Position numbers and translations under genes: made by a program
Part shown: piece by piece, positions 1 through 4,859 of the stretch
Numbering within the stretch: the first letter of the stretch is position 1
Layout of the letters: every line of letters starts with the position of its first letter
The notes under the pieces: model-generated
What the model was told of the DNA's origin: nothing
Seen by the model: the letters and a program-made list of their open reading frames with translations, nothing else
Databases searched by the model: none
Source of the DNA: CAYUZU01 sp964448675
Lineage (GTDB): Bacteria; Planctomycetota; Phycisphaerae; UBA1845; Fen-1342
Direction: 5' to 3'
Length of the DNA stretch: 7,666 bases
Assembly (NCBI GenBank): GCA_964448675.1
Contig: CAYUZU010000058.1
Location: 1-7,666 of the forward strand

Positions 1-187
1 GGCTTTCGCCGAGCTCGAACACTTCGCTCTCAGCGTGCTCCGGGAAGACCAGCGCCTCGAAGCGGTGGTCGGCGATGGTGCCGATGACCCAGGAGCCGCT
101 GAAGTTGCGGGGCTTGATCTTCGCGACCCGCAGCGTGTCGAGCAGCTCGCTGGTATCGCTCTTCTTCGTGGTGCGTTTCTTCGTCAT
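1..187 (-). CDS. Small hydrophilic phage protein, C-terminus off the window (partial)
   Basis: The minus strand reads from ATG at 187 to the window edge without a stop, giving 62 residues of an incomplete protein. The start follows a strong Shine-Dalgarno (AAGGAG at 197-202 on the minus strand, about 9 bases upstream). The N-terminus is very basic (MTKKRTTKKS). A compact beta-rich stretch follows (NFSGSWVIGTIADHRFEALV, then FPEHAESEVFELGES). The pattern 'G-x-I-x-x-x-R-F-E-A-x-V-F' reminds me of small phage proteins grouped under DUF7678, but this is memory and not a search. Function is unknown. It lies 75 bp downstream of the 88-residue gene on the same strand, so the two probably share a transcript that diverges from the head operon. 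The window ends before any domain can be confirmed. Confidence 0.75.
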   Translation of the reverse strand, partial: MTKKRTTKKSDTSELLDTLRVAKIKPRNFSGSWVIGTIADHRFEALVFPEHAESEVFELGES

Positions 188-207
188 GGTTCGGTCTCCT
201 TCGTAGC

Positions 208-222
208 GCCGCTTTGGGCGGC
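208..222. other. Short GC hairpin between the two minus-strand genes
   Basis: GCCGC at 208-212 pairs with GCGGC at 218-222 around the five-base loop TTTGG. It sits in the 75-bp gap between the 88-residue gene and the next minus-strand gene, just upstream of the latter's ribosome binding site. It has no U-run, so a factor-independent terminator is unlikely. It could be a weak RNA structure or chance in GC-rich DNA. Confidence 0.25.
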
Positions 223-262
223 CCAGGCGCCAAGGCTCCGAAGGGCCCCGGCGTGCGAGTCG

Positions 263-529
263 CTACCGGCTGGTCGACCGCCCGGCGGCGTAGGCCGTCT
301 CGAGCGCCTTGCGGACCTGCCAGACGGCCACCTCGTGGAAGTCGAGCTGGTCGCTGTTGCGGGTCTCGAGCGTCTCGATGAAGAGCAGGTCGCGGGCGAT
401 GTTCCGGACGACCTCGTCGCGGTACGGATCGCGGCGGACCCAGTGACCGCCGCCGTCGCCCGTGGCGTGCCATTCCCATTCGTCCCGGCTGCGGATGGTC
501 TGCTTCGCGTTGTTCTTCTTGCTGGCCAT
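263..529 (-). CDS. 88-residue accessory phage protein (DUF6900-like)
   Basis: The minus-strand frame from ATG 529 to TAG 263-265 encodes 88 residues. I chose this start because GGAG lies about 7 bases upstream (537-540). Earlier in-frame ATGs at 568 and 562 have no ribosome binding site. The protein has a lysine-rich N-terminus, a tryptophan/glycine-rich segment (DEWEWHATGDGGGHW) and a helical C-terminal half with IARDLLFIETLETRNSDQLD followed by FHEVAVWQVRKALETAYAAG. That second half closely matches my memory of the DUF6900 family ('ETLETR-SD-LDFH-VAVW---AL-AAY-AG'), which occurs in phages and plasmids and has no established function. No enzyme motif is visible. It is a cytoplasmic protein, probably co-transcribed with the next minus-strand gene. 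Existence is well supported; function is unknown. Confidence 0.8.
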   Translation of the reverse strand: MASKKNNAKQTIRSRDEWEWHATGDGGGHWVRRDPYRDEVVRNIARDLLFIETLETRNSDQLDFHEVAVWQVRKALETAYAAGRSTSR

Positions 530-643
530 GTTTGCGTCTCCGTTTGGTTCGCGTTCGTACATCCACATGAAGCCATGGGTTTGGCCGGGAATCCACTCGA
601 TATGCGAGAAAACCGAGAGCTTCTTGAAGTTCTCGGCGCCCAG
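530..643 (-). other. Open, protein-like extension upstream of the 88-residue gene
   Basis: The reading frame of the 88-residue gene stays open upstream of ATG 529. It reads 38 residues that look like real protein (GAENFKKLSVFSHIEWIPGQ, then THGFMWMYEREPNGDAN). Further upstream it continues weakly to a TAA near 700. It contains no ATG, GTG or TTG before codon 568; CTG at 641-643 is the only near-start and has no convincing ribosome binding site. Either a longer gene has lost its 5' end by recombination or frameshift, or a non-canonical start is used, or the resemblance to protein is fortuitous. Confidence 0.35.
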
Positions 644-709
644 GTCCGAGTCGGCCCTGAGAGCGCTCTCGTGGCCGCCGGGCCGTACTCCACGGCTTAC
701 TCGTTACGT

Positions 710-740
710 ACGCGGCCACAGGGCGGCCCGCTGGCCGCGT
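710..740. repeat. 31-bp inverted repeat in the divergent intergenic region
   Basis: ACGCGGCCA at 710-718 is the exact reverse complement of TGGCCGCGT at 732-740. Inside the 13-base spacer, GGG (721-723) can also pair with CCC (727-729). It lies 29 bp upstream of the first plus-strand gene and in the gap between divergent transcription units. It could be an operator, a hairpin insulating the two transcripts, or part of a packaging recognition site, since packaging sites often lie near terminase genes. There is no T-run to mark it as an intrinsic terminator. The geometry is seen directly; the role is inferred. Confidence 0.5.
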
Positions 741-769
741 GGGGCGTACCCGGGCGGGAGGCGGCGTAG

Positions 770-979
770 ATGGGCGACCCGGAACCCAGGCTGGATCCGA
801 CGGCGCTGCCGATCGCGGACGCTGCGCGGCTGCTGAGCGGCGCGGGCGGCCAGGCGGTCACGGTCGAGATGCTGGAGGCGGACGTGGCGGCCGGCGCGCC
901 GACCAACGGTGACGGGACGCTCAACCTGGTGCACTACGCGGCATGGCTCGTGAAGGAGGCCTCCGGGCGTGGCGATTGA
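770..979 (+). CDS. 69-residue protein homologous to the terminase N-terminal module (candidate small terminase-like DNA-binding protein)
   Basis: ATG 770 follows GGGAGG about 9 bases upstream and the frame ends at TGA 977-979. The 69-residue product aligns with the first 60 residues of the downstream terminase large subunit. Shared features are Asp-Pro then Leu-Leu 13 residues later (D9-P10, L21-L22 against D4-P5, L16-L17), a Gly-Asp-Gly (47-49 against 43-45), and the ending Tyr-x-Ala-Trp-Leu-Val-x-Glu (56-63 against 53-60). The alignment needs only about two single-residue gaps. The pattern of a short helix, a variable middle, a GDG turn and an amphipathic helix suggests a small helix-turn-helix or winged-helix module, but that is inference. 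Its position immediately before terL is where the small terminase subunit normally sits, and no other candidate is visible, so a role in recognising phage DNA is reasonable. Its 3' end carries the ribosome binding site (AAGGAGG 953-959) of the old terL start at 969. Confidence 0.75.
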   Translation: MGDPEPRLDPTALPIADAARLLSGAGGQAVTVEMLEADVAAGAPTNGDGTLNLVHYAAWLVKEASGRGD

Positions 980-1020
980 CCCGCGCAAACTGCGGCCGAC
1001 GCAGCTCGTGCAGTTGCTGA
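969..1020 (+). pseudogene. Remnant 5' end of a terminase large subunit gene
   Basis: GTG 969 has a near-perfect Shine-Dalgarno (AAGGAGG 953-959, nine-base gap) and overlaps the 69-residue gene by 11 bases, the usual tight late-operon arrangement. It reads MAIDPRKLRPTQLVQLL and matches the N-terminus of the intact terminase (MPLDPRKLRPTQLVQLL). After base 1020 the similarity stops abruptly. The frame then runs to a stop at 1149-1151 through DNA antisense to the membrane-protein gene, so the 60-residue product would be a junk fusion. This is best read as the decapitated start of the ancestral terL left by an insertion or recombination. Because the ribosome binding site is intact, the truncated peptide could still be made. 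Confidence 0.75.
976..1020 (+). repeat. Direct repeat, copy 1 (45 bp)
   Basis: These 45 bases are identical to 1442-1486. Extending back to the two start codons (969 against 1435) adds seven positions with three mismatches, each at a first codon position (GTG/ATG, GCG/CCG, ATT/CTT). The offset between copies is 466 bp. To the right of base 1020 there is no further similarity. Confidence 0.9.
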
Positions 1021-1042
1021 GCGTGCCCCGTCAATCAGAGCG

Positions 1043-1291
1043 TCAGCGCGTCAACTCGCGGATCACGACATACAGGCCGGCTGCGAAGATCGCGATTAGC
1101 ACGATGTGTCTAAGGAGATTCCACAGTAGCCAGACCGCCAGATGCTCGTGACGGTGCTTCTCCAAGGGTCGGGCGATGAGGTCCCCGAGCATGAACAGCA
1201 ATGCGAAAGGCAGGCCGAGCACGAACGGGACAATCCACAGCCCCACCCGAGTCCGCGCGCGAGCGGCAGGCTTCCGTTCAGCATCACTCAT
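1043..1291 (-). CDS. 82-residue two-helix membrane protein (moron candidate)
   Basis: The frame reads leftwards, against all surrounding late genes. ATG 1291 lies six bases after GGAGG (1298-1302), which is better spaced than ATG 1297; the stop is TGA at 1043-1045. The 82-residue product has a basic N-terminus (residues 6-16, rich in Arg/Lys), a hydrophobic segment at about 17-39 and a second at about 51-77, with a charged His/Arg/Glu/Lys loop between (41-50). By the positive-inside rule both termini and the basic tail should be cytoplasmic. There is no signal-peptidase site and no recognised family. Antisense orientation, isolation and lower GC fit a moron: a host-benefit or superinfection-exclusion gene expressed from the prophage. 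A holin is an alternative, since small two-helix proteins include holins, but holins are usually transcribed with the late genes. Function is unproven. Confidence 0.7.
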   Translation of the reverse strand: MSDAERKPAARARTRVGLWIVPFVLGLPFALLFMLGDLIARPLEKHRHEHLAVWLLWNLLRHIVLIAIFAAGLYVVIRELTR

Positions 1292-1309
1292 GATCATCCT
1301 CCGCCTTTC

Positions 1310-1315
1310 ATTCTA
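1310..1315 (-). promoter_or_regulatory. Possible -10 element for the membrane-protein gene
   Basis: On the minus strand, 1315-1310 reads TAGAAT, one mismatch from the sigma-70 -10 consensus, just upstream of the ribosome binding site of the 82-residue gene. No convincing -35 hexamer is present at 16-18 bp, and the predicted start would leave almost no leader ahead of the ribosome binding site. It is offered only because a reversed gene in a late operon needs its own promoter. Confidence 0.2.
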
Positions 1316-1349
1316 CAGTGTCCGACAAGGGGACTGCATGCCATATGCA

Positions 1350-1372
1350 CGCCGAGCGCCGGTTTCTCGGCG
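1350..1372. repeat. 7-bp stem hairpin upstream of the intact terL start
   Basis: CGCCGAG at 1350-1356 pairs perfectly with CTCGGCG at 1366-1372 around a nine-base loop. It lies between the divergent starts of the membrane-protein gene (1291) and terL (1435). It may be an operator or an RNA structure in either leader. No T-run follows on either strand, so termination is not supported. Confidence 0.35.
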
Positions 1373-1434
1373 GCGGTCGTCTCACCACATCAACGTCAGA
1401 CAACTTCTGGCAAGCTATGCGAGGTTCATCCACC

Positions 1435-3738
1435 ATGCCGCTTGACCCGCGCAAACTGCGGCCGACGCAGCTCGTGCAGTTGCTGAACTCGACGCCGTTG
1501 GGCGAGGTGGCCAGCGAGCGGACGGCGTATCGCCACCGCGCGCGGGCGGGGCTGCGCATCGGCGACGGCAAGACGATCGACCTGCTCCGTTACGTCGCGT
1601 GGCTGGTCGTCGAGCGGCATCGGCCCCGACCGGAGCCGACGGGGCTTACGGGCTACGACGCGCACAAGGAGCGCGCGGCCCAGCGCAATCGAGAGATGGC
1701 GCTACTCGGTCGGGATATCGCCACCGGCGAGTGGGTCCACGCGCCCCGCAATCCGCAGCAGCGCGAGCAGGCCGAGCGCGACTTCCGGCTGTTCTGTGAG
1801 GCCTACTTCCCGCAGACGTTCCACCTGCCCTGGTCGCCGGACCACCTGAAGGTCATCGCGAAGATCGAGCAGGCAGTGCTCGAGGGCGGGCTGTTCGCAA
1901 TGGCGATGCCCCGCGGGTCGGGCAAGACGAGTCTGTGCGAGACGGCCTGCCTGTGGGCGCTGCTGTATGGCCACCGCGAATTCGTCGCGTTGGTCGGCAG
2001 TGACGAGGAGCACGCGGCGAGCATGCTCGACTCGATCAAGGTGGAGCTCGAGACGAACGACCTACTCGAGGATGACTTCTCGGAGGTGGTCGGCCCGGTG
2101 CGGGCGCTGGAAGGGATCCATCAACGCTCGGCGGGACAGATCTACCGCAGCAAGCAGACGCACATCGGCTGGACGGCGCGCGAGATCGTGTTGCCGACGT
2201 TGCCGCCGCTGGAGTGGCTGGGCAACCACTCCCCGAAATCGAACGGAGCGATCATCCGCGTGGCGGGCATCACGGGGCGTATCCGCGGCATGAAGCACAA
2301 GCGTGTGGACGGGACCAGCGTGCGCCCGTCGCTGGTGTTGATCGACGATCCGCAGACGGACGAGTCGGCGCGGTCACCCTCACAGTGTGCAACGCGCGAA
2401 CGGATCTTGTCGGGCGCGATCCTGGGCTTGGCGGGCCCGGGCCGGAAGATTGCGGGCCTCATGGCACTCACCGTGGTGCGCCCGGACGACCTGGCGGATC
2501 GTATCCTCGATCGTGAGAAGCATCCGCAGTGGCAGGGTGAGCGGACGAAGATGGTCTACACGTTCCCCGAGAACGAAGCGCTCTGGGATCGGTACGCAGA
2601 GATCTGGCGCGAGGGGATGCGGGCAGATCAGGGCATGGGGGCGGCGACGGAGTTTTATCGCGCGAATCGCGAGGCCATGGACGCGGGCGCCGTGATCGCG
2701 TGGCCCGAGCGGCATCATCCCGACGAACTCTCCGCCGTGCAGCACGCCATGAACCTGCGGCTGGACCGGGGCGACGCGGCGTTCTGGGCTGAGTATCAGA
2801 ATGAGCCGCTGCCGGAGGAGGAAGTCGACGAGGATCTGCTGACGGCGGATCAGATCGCGGCGAAGACGAACGGGTACCGCAAGGGCGAGATCCCATTGGC
2901 GTGCACGCATCTGACGATGTTCATCGACGTGCAGGCCAAGGCGCTGTTCTGGCTGGTGGTGGCGTGGGAGGGCGACTTCAGTGGCTATGTTGTCGACTAC
3001 GGCACGGAACCCGAGCAAAAGGCGGCCTACTTCACGTTGCGCGATATCCGCCGCACACTCGCGACAGCCGCACCACGGGCGGGTCTCGAGGGTGCGATCC
3101 ACGCGGGGCTCGAGCGCCTGACCGAGCGGATGCTGAGACGCGAATGGCGACGCGATGACGGGGCAACCGTGCGGATCGATCGGTGCCTGGTGGATGCCAA
3201 CTGGGGCCAGTCGACCGACGTCGTCTACGAGTTCTGCCGGCAGAGCACGTACGCAAACGTCCTGCTGCCCAGCCACGGCCGCTACGTCGGGGCATCGAGC
3301 ATCCCGTTCAGCGAGTACAAGCGCAAGCGTGGGGATCGCGTCGGTCTGAACTGGCGCATCCCCGTGATCCGCGGGCGGCGCGCCGTTCGCCACGTCGTTT
3401 ACGACACGAACTACTGGAAGAGCTTCGTTCACGCCCGTCTGGCCGTGCCGATGGGCGATCCGGGCTGCCTGTCGCTTTTCGGCCGCCAATCGGAGCGACA
3501 CCGGTTGCTCTCCGAGCATCTGACCAGCGAGTACCGCGTGAAGACCGAGGGCCGCGGCCGCACGGTGGACGAGTGGAAGCTGCGCGTCGACGGGCTCGAC
3601 AACCACTGGCTGGACTGTCTCGTCGGCTGCGCGGTCGCAGCGTCGATGGGTGGCGCGGCGCCCGCGGGGCTGGCGGCGGACACGCCGAGGCCGCGTCCAA
3701 CGATGCGGCTCTCCGAAATGCGGAGGGATCGTCGATGA
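1435..3738 (+). CDS. terL: Phage terminase large subunit (packaging ATPase and nuclease)
   Basis: The 767-residue protein is the motor that cuts concatemeric phage DNA and drives it through the portal. The ATPase Walker A loop is MPRGSGKTS at 158-166 (K164, T165). Walker B is LVLIDD at 300-305, with Asp-Asp where many terminases have Asp-Glu. The C-terminal RNase H-like nuclease shows three spaced acidic sites: FIDV (D498), LVDANWG (D587) and HWLDCLVG (D727). Residues 4-60 form an extra N-terminal module shared with the 69-residue upstream protein, which helps explain a length greater than most HK97-type terminases; lambda gpA-like enzymes are nearer this size. I chose ATG 1435 because it aligns with the older GTG at 969 and has GAGG ten bases upstream; the frame is open to 1318 but that part is inserted DNA. 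The stop overlaps the zinc-ribbon start (ATGA). Subfamily assignment (gpA-like or Terminase_6-like) is uncertain; the terminase call is firm. Confidence 0.95.
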   Translation: MPLDPRKLRPTQLVQLLNSTPLGEVASERTAYRHRARAGLRIGDGKTIDLLRYVAWLVVERHRPRPEPTGLTGYDAHKERAAQRNREMALLGRDIATGEWVHAPRNPQQREQAERDFRLFCEAYFPQTFHLPWSPDHLKVIAKIEQAVLEGGLFAMAMPRGSGKTSLCETACLWALLYGHREFVALVGSDEEHAASMLDSIKVELETNDLLEDDFSEVVGPVRALEGIHQRSAGQIYRSKQTHIGWTAREIVLPTLPPLEWLGNHSPKSNGAIIRVAGITGRIRGMKHKRVDGTSVRPSLVLIDDPQTDESARSPSQCATRERILSGAILGLAGPGRKIAGLMALTVVRPDDLADRILDREKHPQWQGERTKMVYTFPENEALWDRYAEIWREGMRADQGMGAATEFYRANREAMDAGAVIAWPERHHPDELSAVQHAMNLRLDRGDAAFWAEYQNEPLPEEEVDEDLLTADQIAAKTNGYRKGEIPLACTHLTMFIDVQAKALFWLVVAWEGDFSGYVVDYGTEPEQKAAYFTLRDIRRTLATAAPRAGLEGAIHAGLERLTERMLRREWRRDDGATVRIDRCLVDANWGQSTDVVYEFCRQSTYANVLLPSHGRYVGASSIPFSEYKRKRGDRVGLNWRIPVIRGRRAVRHVVYDTNYWKSFVHARLAVPMGDPGCLSLFGRQSERHRLLSEHLTSEYRVKTEGRGRTVDEWKLRVDGLDNHWLDCLVGCAVAASMGGAAPAGLAADTPRPRPTMRLSEMRRDRR
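1442..1486 (+). repeat. Direct repeat, copy 2 (45 bp)
   Basis: Identical to 976-1020, and here it forms codons 3-18 of the intact terminase gene. It contains the reading DPRKLRPTQLVQLL. Similarity between copies ends at 1486, where the intact gene continues into the rest of the N-terminal module. Confidence 0.9.
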
Positions 3739-3935
3739 CGCAACCCTCTGCGCGAGATCAGGACCGCCAGCGTCGCGGCATCGAATGCCCGCGCTGCGGC
3801 TGCCGTCACTTCCGCGTGATCTACACGCGGCCGCGAAGCGGCACGATTGTCCGCCTGCGGGAATGCCGACACTGCGGACGACGCATCGTGACCCGTGAAT
3901 ATGCGTCCGGGGGCGCACCCAGTCCACATATGTAA
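3735..3935 (+). CDS. 66-residue NrdR-like zinc-ribbon protein
   Basis: ATG 3735 overlaps the terminase stop (ATGA) and has GGAGG eight bases upstream (3722-3726), so translation is probably coupled to terL. The stop is TAA 3933-3935. The protein has one zinc ribbon: C18-P-R-C21-G, then 22 residues, then C44-R-H-C47-G-R-R. The run RECRHCGRRIVTREY resembles the N-terminal ribbon of the ribonucleotide-reductase repressor NrdR (REC-x-CGRRF-T-E), but the ATP-cone domain of NrdR is absent. Small phage regulators such as Ogr/Delta and the Mu Com protein also carry four-cysteine ribbons, so a role as a late-gene regulator, translational regulator or packaging cofactor is possible. Nucleic-acid binding is a reasonable inference; the specific role is unknown. 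Confidence 0.85.
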   Translation: MTQPSARDQDRQRRGIECPRCGCRHFRVIYTRPRSGTIVRLRECRHCGRRIVTREYASGGAPSPHM

Positions 3936-3991
3936 CTGATTCTCCGGCCGGCGGTTCCAGGGGCGACAGATCGTCGCGTCACGCAGATGTA

Positions 3992-4013
3992 GGGCGTGAG
4001 GAGGCGGACGCCC
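3992..4013 (+). other. Hairpin with a Shine-Dalgarno-like loop ahead of the tRNA
   Basis: GGGCGT (3992-3997) pairs with ACGCCC (4008-4013) around a ten-base loop that contains AGGAGG (3999-4004). No start codon follows at a useful distance; the next ATG (4024) lies in the tRNA and is followed at once by GTG and TAA. The hairpin ends four bases before the tRNA 5' end. The rest of the 82-bp gap after the zinc-ribbon gene shows nothing else I can support. Confidence 0.35.
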
Positions 4014-4017
4014 CCGT

Positions 4018-4088
4018 AGCGGGATGGTGTAACGGCAACATGCCGGCCTCATGAGCCAGCGCTGTGGGTTCAACTCCCACTCCCGCTA
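4018..4088 (+). tRNA. tRNA with anticodon CAU (Met, elongator type, or Ile2)
   Basis: A complete 71-base cloverleaf folds by eye. The acceptor AGCGGGA/UCCCGCU has seven pairs. The D arm is GUGU/ACAU with loop AACGGCA containing the conserved GG. The anticodon arm is CCGGC/GCCAG with loop CUCAUGA (anticodon CAU). The variable loop is four bases. The T arm is GUGGG/CCCAC with loop UUCAACU, and the discriminator is A. CCA is not encoded. The first pair is A-U, and the anticodon stem lacks the three G-C pairs of initiator tRNA, so it is not an initiator. Odd points are a C-A mismatch in the anticodon stem and G instead of A at position 37. Decoding as methionine or, if lysidine-modified, isoleucine cannot be settled by eye. 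It lies within the late operon, between the zinc-ribbon gene and the head genes. Confidence 0.85.
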
Positions 4089-4098
4089 TTCGCGGCTA

Positions 4099-4115
4099 CC
4101 GGGCGTGGTGCCCGG
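4099..4115 (+). other. Stable hairpin just downstream of the tRNA
   Basis: CCGGGC (4099-4104) pairs perfectly with GCCCGG (4110-4115) around GTGGT, ten bases after the tRNA ends and 25 bases before the next start codon. There is no U-run (CATCTC follows), so it is not a classical terminator. It may protect the 5' end of the downstream mRNA after tRNA processing or attenuate read-through. Confidence 0.4.
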
Positions 4116-4140
4116 CATCTCAACCTGCAGGAGAAGATCA

Positions 4141-4635
4141 ATGCCCAACACTGTCGCCAACTTCGACATCGCCGGTGCGGCGGATCGCATCGTGACCTTC
4201 GCGAGCGAGCTGATCGCGTCGCAGTCGGCCCGCCAGGCCGAGTTCAACGTGCACGACCGCGAGCGCGGCATCGCGTACCTGGACCGGCTGCAGTCGTACG
4301 TCGACATCATCAGCCAGCCGAGCAACCCGCTCGACCTGCCGAAGACGCATCCGACCAGCTACCCGGTCACCGACTTTCCGGCCGACGAGTCGATCAACGT
4401 CATCGAGAACGCGGAGGTGCGCGACCTGGTGCGGCGGTTCAAGGCCGGTTTTGTCGAACTGGTCAACAGCCAGAGCAAGGACCGGGCCAGCGGCATCTTC
4501 GAGGCCGACAAGACGCGTCTGATCGCCCTGATCGACAACGCCAAGGGCATCATCGCGTTCGGCCAGGACTCGATGGACCTGCCCGAGAACCTCGCCGACG
4601 TGCCCGCGGTTGAGTCGAGCAGCAGGCGGCGCTGA
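4141..4635 (+). CDS. Unrecognised 164-residue phage structural-region protein
   Basis: ATG 4141 follows AGGAG with a seven-base gap (4129-4133); the stop is TGA 4633-4635. The frame is open back to 4051, but that part crosses the tRNA and hairpin, so the later start is right. The product is soluble, mildly acidic and mostly helical. Residues 10-60 and 90-145 look like long amphipathic helices, separated by a proline-rich stretch (about 58-80, LDLPKTHPTSYPVTDFP). There is no signal peptide, membrane segment or catalytic motif. I do not recognise the family. Its place between terminase and the connector/portal genes suggests a virion or head-assembly role (decoration, scaffold aid or a head-completion factor), by position only. 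Confidence 0.8.
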   Translation: MPNTVANFDIAGAADRIVTFASELIASQSARQAEFNVHDRERGIAYLDRLQSYVDIISQPSNPLDLPKTHPTSYPVTDFPADESINVIENAEVRDLVRRFKAGFVELVNSQSKDRASGIFEADKTRLIALIDNAKGIIAFGQDSMDLPENLADVPAVESSSRRR

Positions 4636-4664
4636 GCATGACGCCGCAGCAAGTGGAGTGAGTG

Positions 4665-4859
4665 ATGCCGGAAGACGTGCGCCAGGCAATTGAGCAGGCG
4701 GCCCAGCAGCCGGCCGAGGTCACGGTCGACGGCCAGAGGGTCAAGCAGCCCAAGCTGACTGACCAGATCGAGGCCGACCGTTACCTGGCCAGCAAGGATG
4801 CCGCCAAGCAGCGTCTGGGCGTACGCATGACCAAGGTGATCCCGCCGGGAGCGAGTTGA
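4665..4859 (+). CDS. gpW-like head-tail joining protein
   Basis: ATG 4665 follows GGAG (4655-4658) with a six-base gap; a GTG one codon earlier is less well spaced. The 64-residue product is small and charged. It has an N-terminal helix, a short beta-type stretch (AEVTVDGQRVKQP), then IEADRYLASKDAAKQRLG and the ending MTKVIPPGAS. Size, the beta hairpin after a helix, and location directly before a lambda-type portal gene match the gpW family, which completes the head by closing the portal and accepting the tail connector. The C-terminal 'PPG' ending is typical of what I remember of these short proteins. The stop abuts the portal GTG. The assignment rests on pattern and synteny; sequence similarity to lambda W itself is weak. 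Confidence 0.7.
   Translation: MPEDVRQAIEQAAQQPAEVTVDGQRVKQPKLTDQIEADRYLASKDAAKQRLGVRMTKVIPPGAS

Larger units (their letters stand above)
1021..1434. other. Inserted segment between duplicated terL 5' ends
   Basis: This 414-bp block separates two copies of the terL 5' end. By hand count, GC is about 60% across 1021-1440, lower than the first 60 bases of the intact terL (65%), with stretches near 53%. It holds one reverse-oriented membrane-protein gene and a 137-bp non-coding part with a hairpin and a possible promoter. No transposase, integrase, intron core or convincing terminal inverted repeats are visible, so it is not an autonomous mobile element. The simplest reading is a moron-type acquisition, or a junction made by recombination between two related phages whose terL genes share their first codons. 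Confidence 0.6.

Noticed and set aside
30..719. Minus-strand 229-codon frame overlapping the two small minus-strand genes
   Set aside because: Arg/Pro-rich translation typical of a GC-rich shadow frame. The 88-aa and 62-aa frames are better supported.
35..769. Long plus-strand open frame (244 codons) across the left arm
   Set aside because: It is antisense to two minus-strand genes that have good ribosome binding sites and natural protein composition; its own translation is low-complexity and has no family resemblance.
974..1036. Inverted repeat GATTGAC (974-980) / GTCAATC (1030-1036) around terL copy 1
   Set aside because: Only seven bases with a 49-base spacer, no extension and not at the insert's right end, so it is not convincing as a transposon terminus.
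1021..1434. Insertion sequence, MITE or group I intron as the explanation of the insert
   Set aside because: There is no transposase or endonuclease, no terminal inverted repeats and no intron core, and the repeated 45 bp is coding sequence aligned at the start codon. This fits recombination better than transposition.
2380..3927. 515-codon antisense frame under terL
   Set aside because: High-GC codon third positions create long antisense frames; TerL on the other strand has Walker and nuclease motifs.
3183..3934. Long plus-strand frame (250 codons) ending with the zinc-ribbon protein
   Set aside because: The upstream part is out of frame with terL and low-complexity; only the part from ATG 3735, with its own ribosome binding site, is real.
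4051..4140. Upstream start for the 164-residue protein at 4051
   Set aside because: It would begin inside the tRNA and run through a hairpin. ATG 4141 has a well-spaced AGGAG.
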